From: Solirubrobacter soli DSM 22325
GTDB taxonomy: Bacteria > Actinomycetota > Thermoleophilia > Solirubrobacterales > Solirubrobacteraceae
Assembly: GCF_000423665.1 (NCBI RefSeq)
Contig: NZ_AUIK01000008.1
Span: forward strand, 124,001 to 188,000
DNA: 64,000 bases
Reading direction: 5' to 3'
The translations under genes and the position numbers were made by a program. The notes under the pieces were generated by a model that did not search any database, was not told where the DNA came from, and saw nothing but the letters and a program-made list of their open reading frames with translations. Positions within the stretch are counted from its first letter, which is position 1. Each line of letters opens with the position of its first letter. Below, one piece after another: positions 62,391-64,000 of the stretch.

Positions 62391-63059
62391 ATGCGAAATC
62401 TCGTCCGAACGATCAGCGCCATCGCCCTCGCCGCGCTGGTGGCCCTGGTCCCTGCGGCTGCCGCCTCCGCCAAGAAGCCCAAGGCCGCCGCCTGGGCGAA
62501 GAAGCACGACCTGACCGGCAACTGGCGCGGCAAGGACGCCGACAAGGACGGCGTCAAGAACTTCGCCGAGTACAAGCTCGGCACCGACCCGCGCAAGGCC
62601 GACACCGACAAGGACGGCCTCAAGGACGGCGACGAGGTCGACTCCGACAACGACCCGCTCGACCCCGACACCGACGGCGACGGCACCAAGGACGGCGCCG
62701 AGCACGCCGGCGTGGTGACCGCCTTCGACGGCGAGACGATCACGATCCGCCAGTTCAAGGGCCCGAAGATCACGGCCACGGTCGACGACAGCTGCGGCGT
62801 CAGCGCCGACGACTCCTCCTACGACGACGGCTCCGATGACGGCTCCGTCGACTCCGACGACAGCGGCTGGTCCGACGACGACACGGGCGACGACCCCACC
62901 GCCGACACCTCGACCGACGACGGCGACGTCGACCTCGACGACGACGCCGACGACACGCCCTGCGACTTCGAGGACCTGGAGGAGGACGCGGTCCTCACCC
63001 AGGCCGAGTTCGAAGTCCGCGACGGCGAGACCTTCCTCGTCGCCGTCGAGGTCGCGTAA
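62391..63059 (+). CDS. Exported acidic calcium-binding protein (TSP3-like repeats)
   Basis: Predicted 222 aa. The ATG at 62391 starts a signal peptide (MRNLVRTISAIALAALVALV...ASA). Residues about 48-100 carry thrombospondin type 3-like Asp-rich loops: DADKDGVKNFAEY, DTDKDGLKDGDEV, DTDGDGTKDGAEH, each a likely Ca2+ site. A short beta segment leads to a highly acidic Asp/Ser tail, then DTPCDFEDLEEDAVL and a final strand pair. Two Cys may form one disulfide. Secreted; possibly structural or adhesive. It converges end to end with the RTX gene. Confidence 0.78.
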   Translation: MRNLVRTISAIALAALVALVPAAAASAKKPKAAAWAKKHDLTGNWRGKDADKDGVKNFAEYKLGTDPRKADTDKDGLKDGDEVDSDNDPLDPDTDGDGTKDGAEHAGVVTAFDGETITIRQFKGPKITATVDDSCGVSADDSSYDDGSDDGSVDSDDSGWSDDDTGDDPTADTSTDDGDVDLDDDADDTPCDFEDLEEDAVLTQAEFEVRDGETFLVAVEVA

Positions 63060-64000
63060 CTACCCGCGCAACGTCAGCGTCTTGCTCACGGCCTTGCCGG
63101 TCTTCGGTGAGGCCGTCAGCTTCACCCGCACCTTGGTCACCTTGCGCATCAGGCTGCGCCCCTTCGAGGACAGCTTCAGGCGCACCGTGGCGGACTTGCC
63201 GGCCGCGATCGAGTAGGACCCCGACGCGACGGTCACCTTCTTGGTCGTCCGTAGGGTGAGCTTGCCGCTGCACGCGGCCGCGCACGACAGCGAGACGCTC
63301 ACGCGCCCCGACTTCACGCTCAGCTTCGTCGAGCGGATGGTCGGCGGGCCGGAAGCGGGCGCGGCCGCGGCGCGGTCGACCGCCTCGCACAGCGACCCCG
63401 GGTCCTGCGGGACGACGTCGAGCTCGTCGACGATCGCGGTGTCCGCCCCCTGGCCGCAGTCGATCTGCTCGCGGATGCCGTCGCGCGCGTCGATCGTGTC
63501 GCTCCCCGGCACCGAGATGAAGAACCCGGACGCCGATCCCTCGCCCGACAGGGAGTCCAGGCCCGGGCCGCCCTTGATCTGGTCGTCGTTGCCGCCGCCG
63601 TAGATCGTGTCGTTGCCGTCGCCGCCGTCGATGACGTCGTTGCCGTTCGCGGCGTCGATCAGGTCGTCGCCGCCCATGCCGATCAGCACGTCGGCCGACT
63701 CGGAGCGCATCTTCACGACGTTCGGCCCGTCGGTGCCGACGAAGTGGATCGAGGGCGCGGTGCTGACGCCCTCCACGTTCTCGATGTCGGCGGCGTAGTT
63801 GTCGGTCTCGCCCGCGAAGCCGTCATTGCCGAGGCCGTCGAGCGAAGCGGTGATCGGGCCGTTGCCGCCAGACGCGTAGTCGAGCCAGAGCGAGTCGGTG
63901 CCGGGGCCGCCGACGACGACGTCGCCTGAGCCCGCGTCGTCGTCATCGGGCTGCAATCTGTCGTTGCCCGCCCCGCCGTCGAGCAGGTCCGCGCTCCCGC
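63060..64000 (-). CDS. RTX-type calcium-binding exported protein (5' part outside window)
   Basis: The frame is open to the window edge, so the N-terminus is missing. The visible part has nonapeptide-like Ca2+ repeats (GGDDLIDAANGNDVIDGGDG, NDTIYGGGNDDQIKGG), typical of RTX/hemolysin-type beta-rolls. The C-terminal 90 residues form a Lys/Ser-rich beta domain (SVSLSCAAACSGKLTLRT, SGSYSIAAGKSATVRLKL) often found at the ends of secreted proteins in this group. Probably a large secreted or surface protein; no catalytic domain is visible in the window. Confidence 0.8.
   Translation of the reverse strand, partial: GSADLLDGGAGNDRLQPDDDDAGSGDVVVGGPGTDSLWLDYASGGNGPITASLDGLGNDGFAGETDNYAADIENVEGVSTAPSIHFVGTDGPNVVKMRSESADVLIGMGGDDLIDAANGNDVIDGGDGNDTIYGGGNDDQIKGGPGLDSLSGEGSASGFFISVPGSDTIDARDGIREQIDCGQGADTAIVDELDVVPQDPGSLCEAVDRAAAAPASGPPTIRSTKLSVKSGRVSVSLSCAAACSGKLTLRTTKKVTVASGSYSIAAGKSATVRLKLSSKGRSLMRKVTKVRVKLTASPKTGKAVSKTLTLRG

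Overview
The window is very GC-rich, densely packed bacterial DNA. It carries a tmRNA gene, smpB, ftsE-ftsX, an ATG/GTG-rich coding style and many exported Ala/Gly/Lys-rich repeat proteins. Gene content and secreted-protein style suggest an actinobacterium of the Thermoleophilia (Solirubrobacter/Conexibacter-like). That placement is inference, as no rRNA or other marker is present. No insertion sequence, CRISPR array, tRNA or phage module was recognised.

Layout. 1-5.3 kb: an exported Ig-like protein (cut by the window edge), an FHA regulator, a receptor-type Ser/Thr kinase, its tandem pseudokinase paralogue and a blue-copper protein. 5.4-15.4 kb: accessory genes, including a DUF427 protein, an AAA/DUF4143-type ATPase in a locally AT-richer stretch, a lipoprotein, exported proteins, and two putative zinc enzymes (M14-like and HExxH) that share an N-terminal AGNQA motif I associate with eCIS/toxin-type cargo. 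15.5-27 kb: a 2149-residue RHS/YD protein with a teneurin-like domain order, followed by a 1595-residue SARP-ATPase-nSTAND-WD40 regulator. 27-31.8 kb: a putative RiPP locus on the minus strand (APH-type kinase, 24-codon coupling ORF, HopA1-like protein, LanC cyclase, 209-aa candidate precursor ending in a Cys-rich core). A divergent HExxE peptidase-like gene and an ECF sigma factor lie beside it.

32.7-42.7 kb: metabolic and exported genes (aminotransferase with a DauR-type regulator, nitronate monooxygenase, aldose epimerase, redoxin, YwqG-like protein, an M64 peptidase with FG-GAP repeats). 42.7-47.1 kb: tmRNA, an exported protein, a disulfide oxidoreductase, a possible structured RNA, a glutathionyl-hydroquinone reductase and smpB; ssrA and smpB are about 3.5 kb apart and work together in ribosome rescue. 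47.1-50.2 kb: a DUF1800-DUF1501-cupredoxin operon. 50.2-55.1 kb: a pilin-like exported protein, DUF4259, a short RNase R and a CtpA-type protease. 55.1-57.2 kb: a partner-switching set (anti-sigma kinase, STAS antagonist, SpoIIE phosphatase). 57.2-60.6 kb: ftsX, ftsE, an M16 peptidase. 60.9-64 kb: an ECF sigma factor with a Ser/Gly tail, a TSP3-type calcium-binding protein and an RTX protein cut by the window edge.

The strongest candidate for an undescribed system is 26983-31847. It has split kinase/HopA1 dehydration machinery of the class V lanthipeptide type together with a true LanC cyclase and an unusually long precursor. The teneurin-like RHS protein plus SARP-nSTAND-WD40 regulator directly upstream is a second point of interest.
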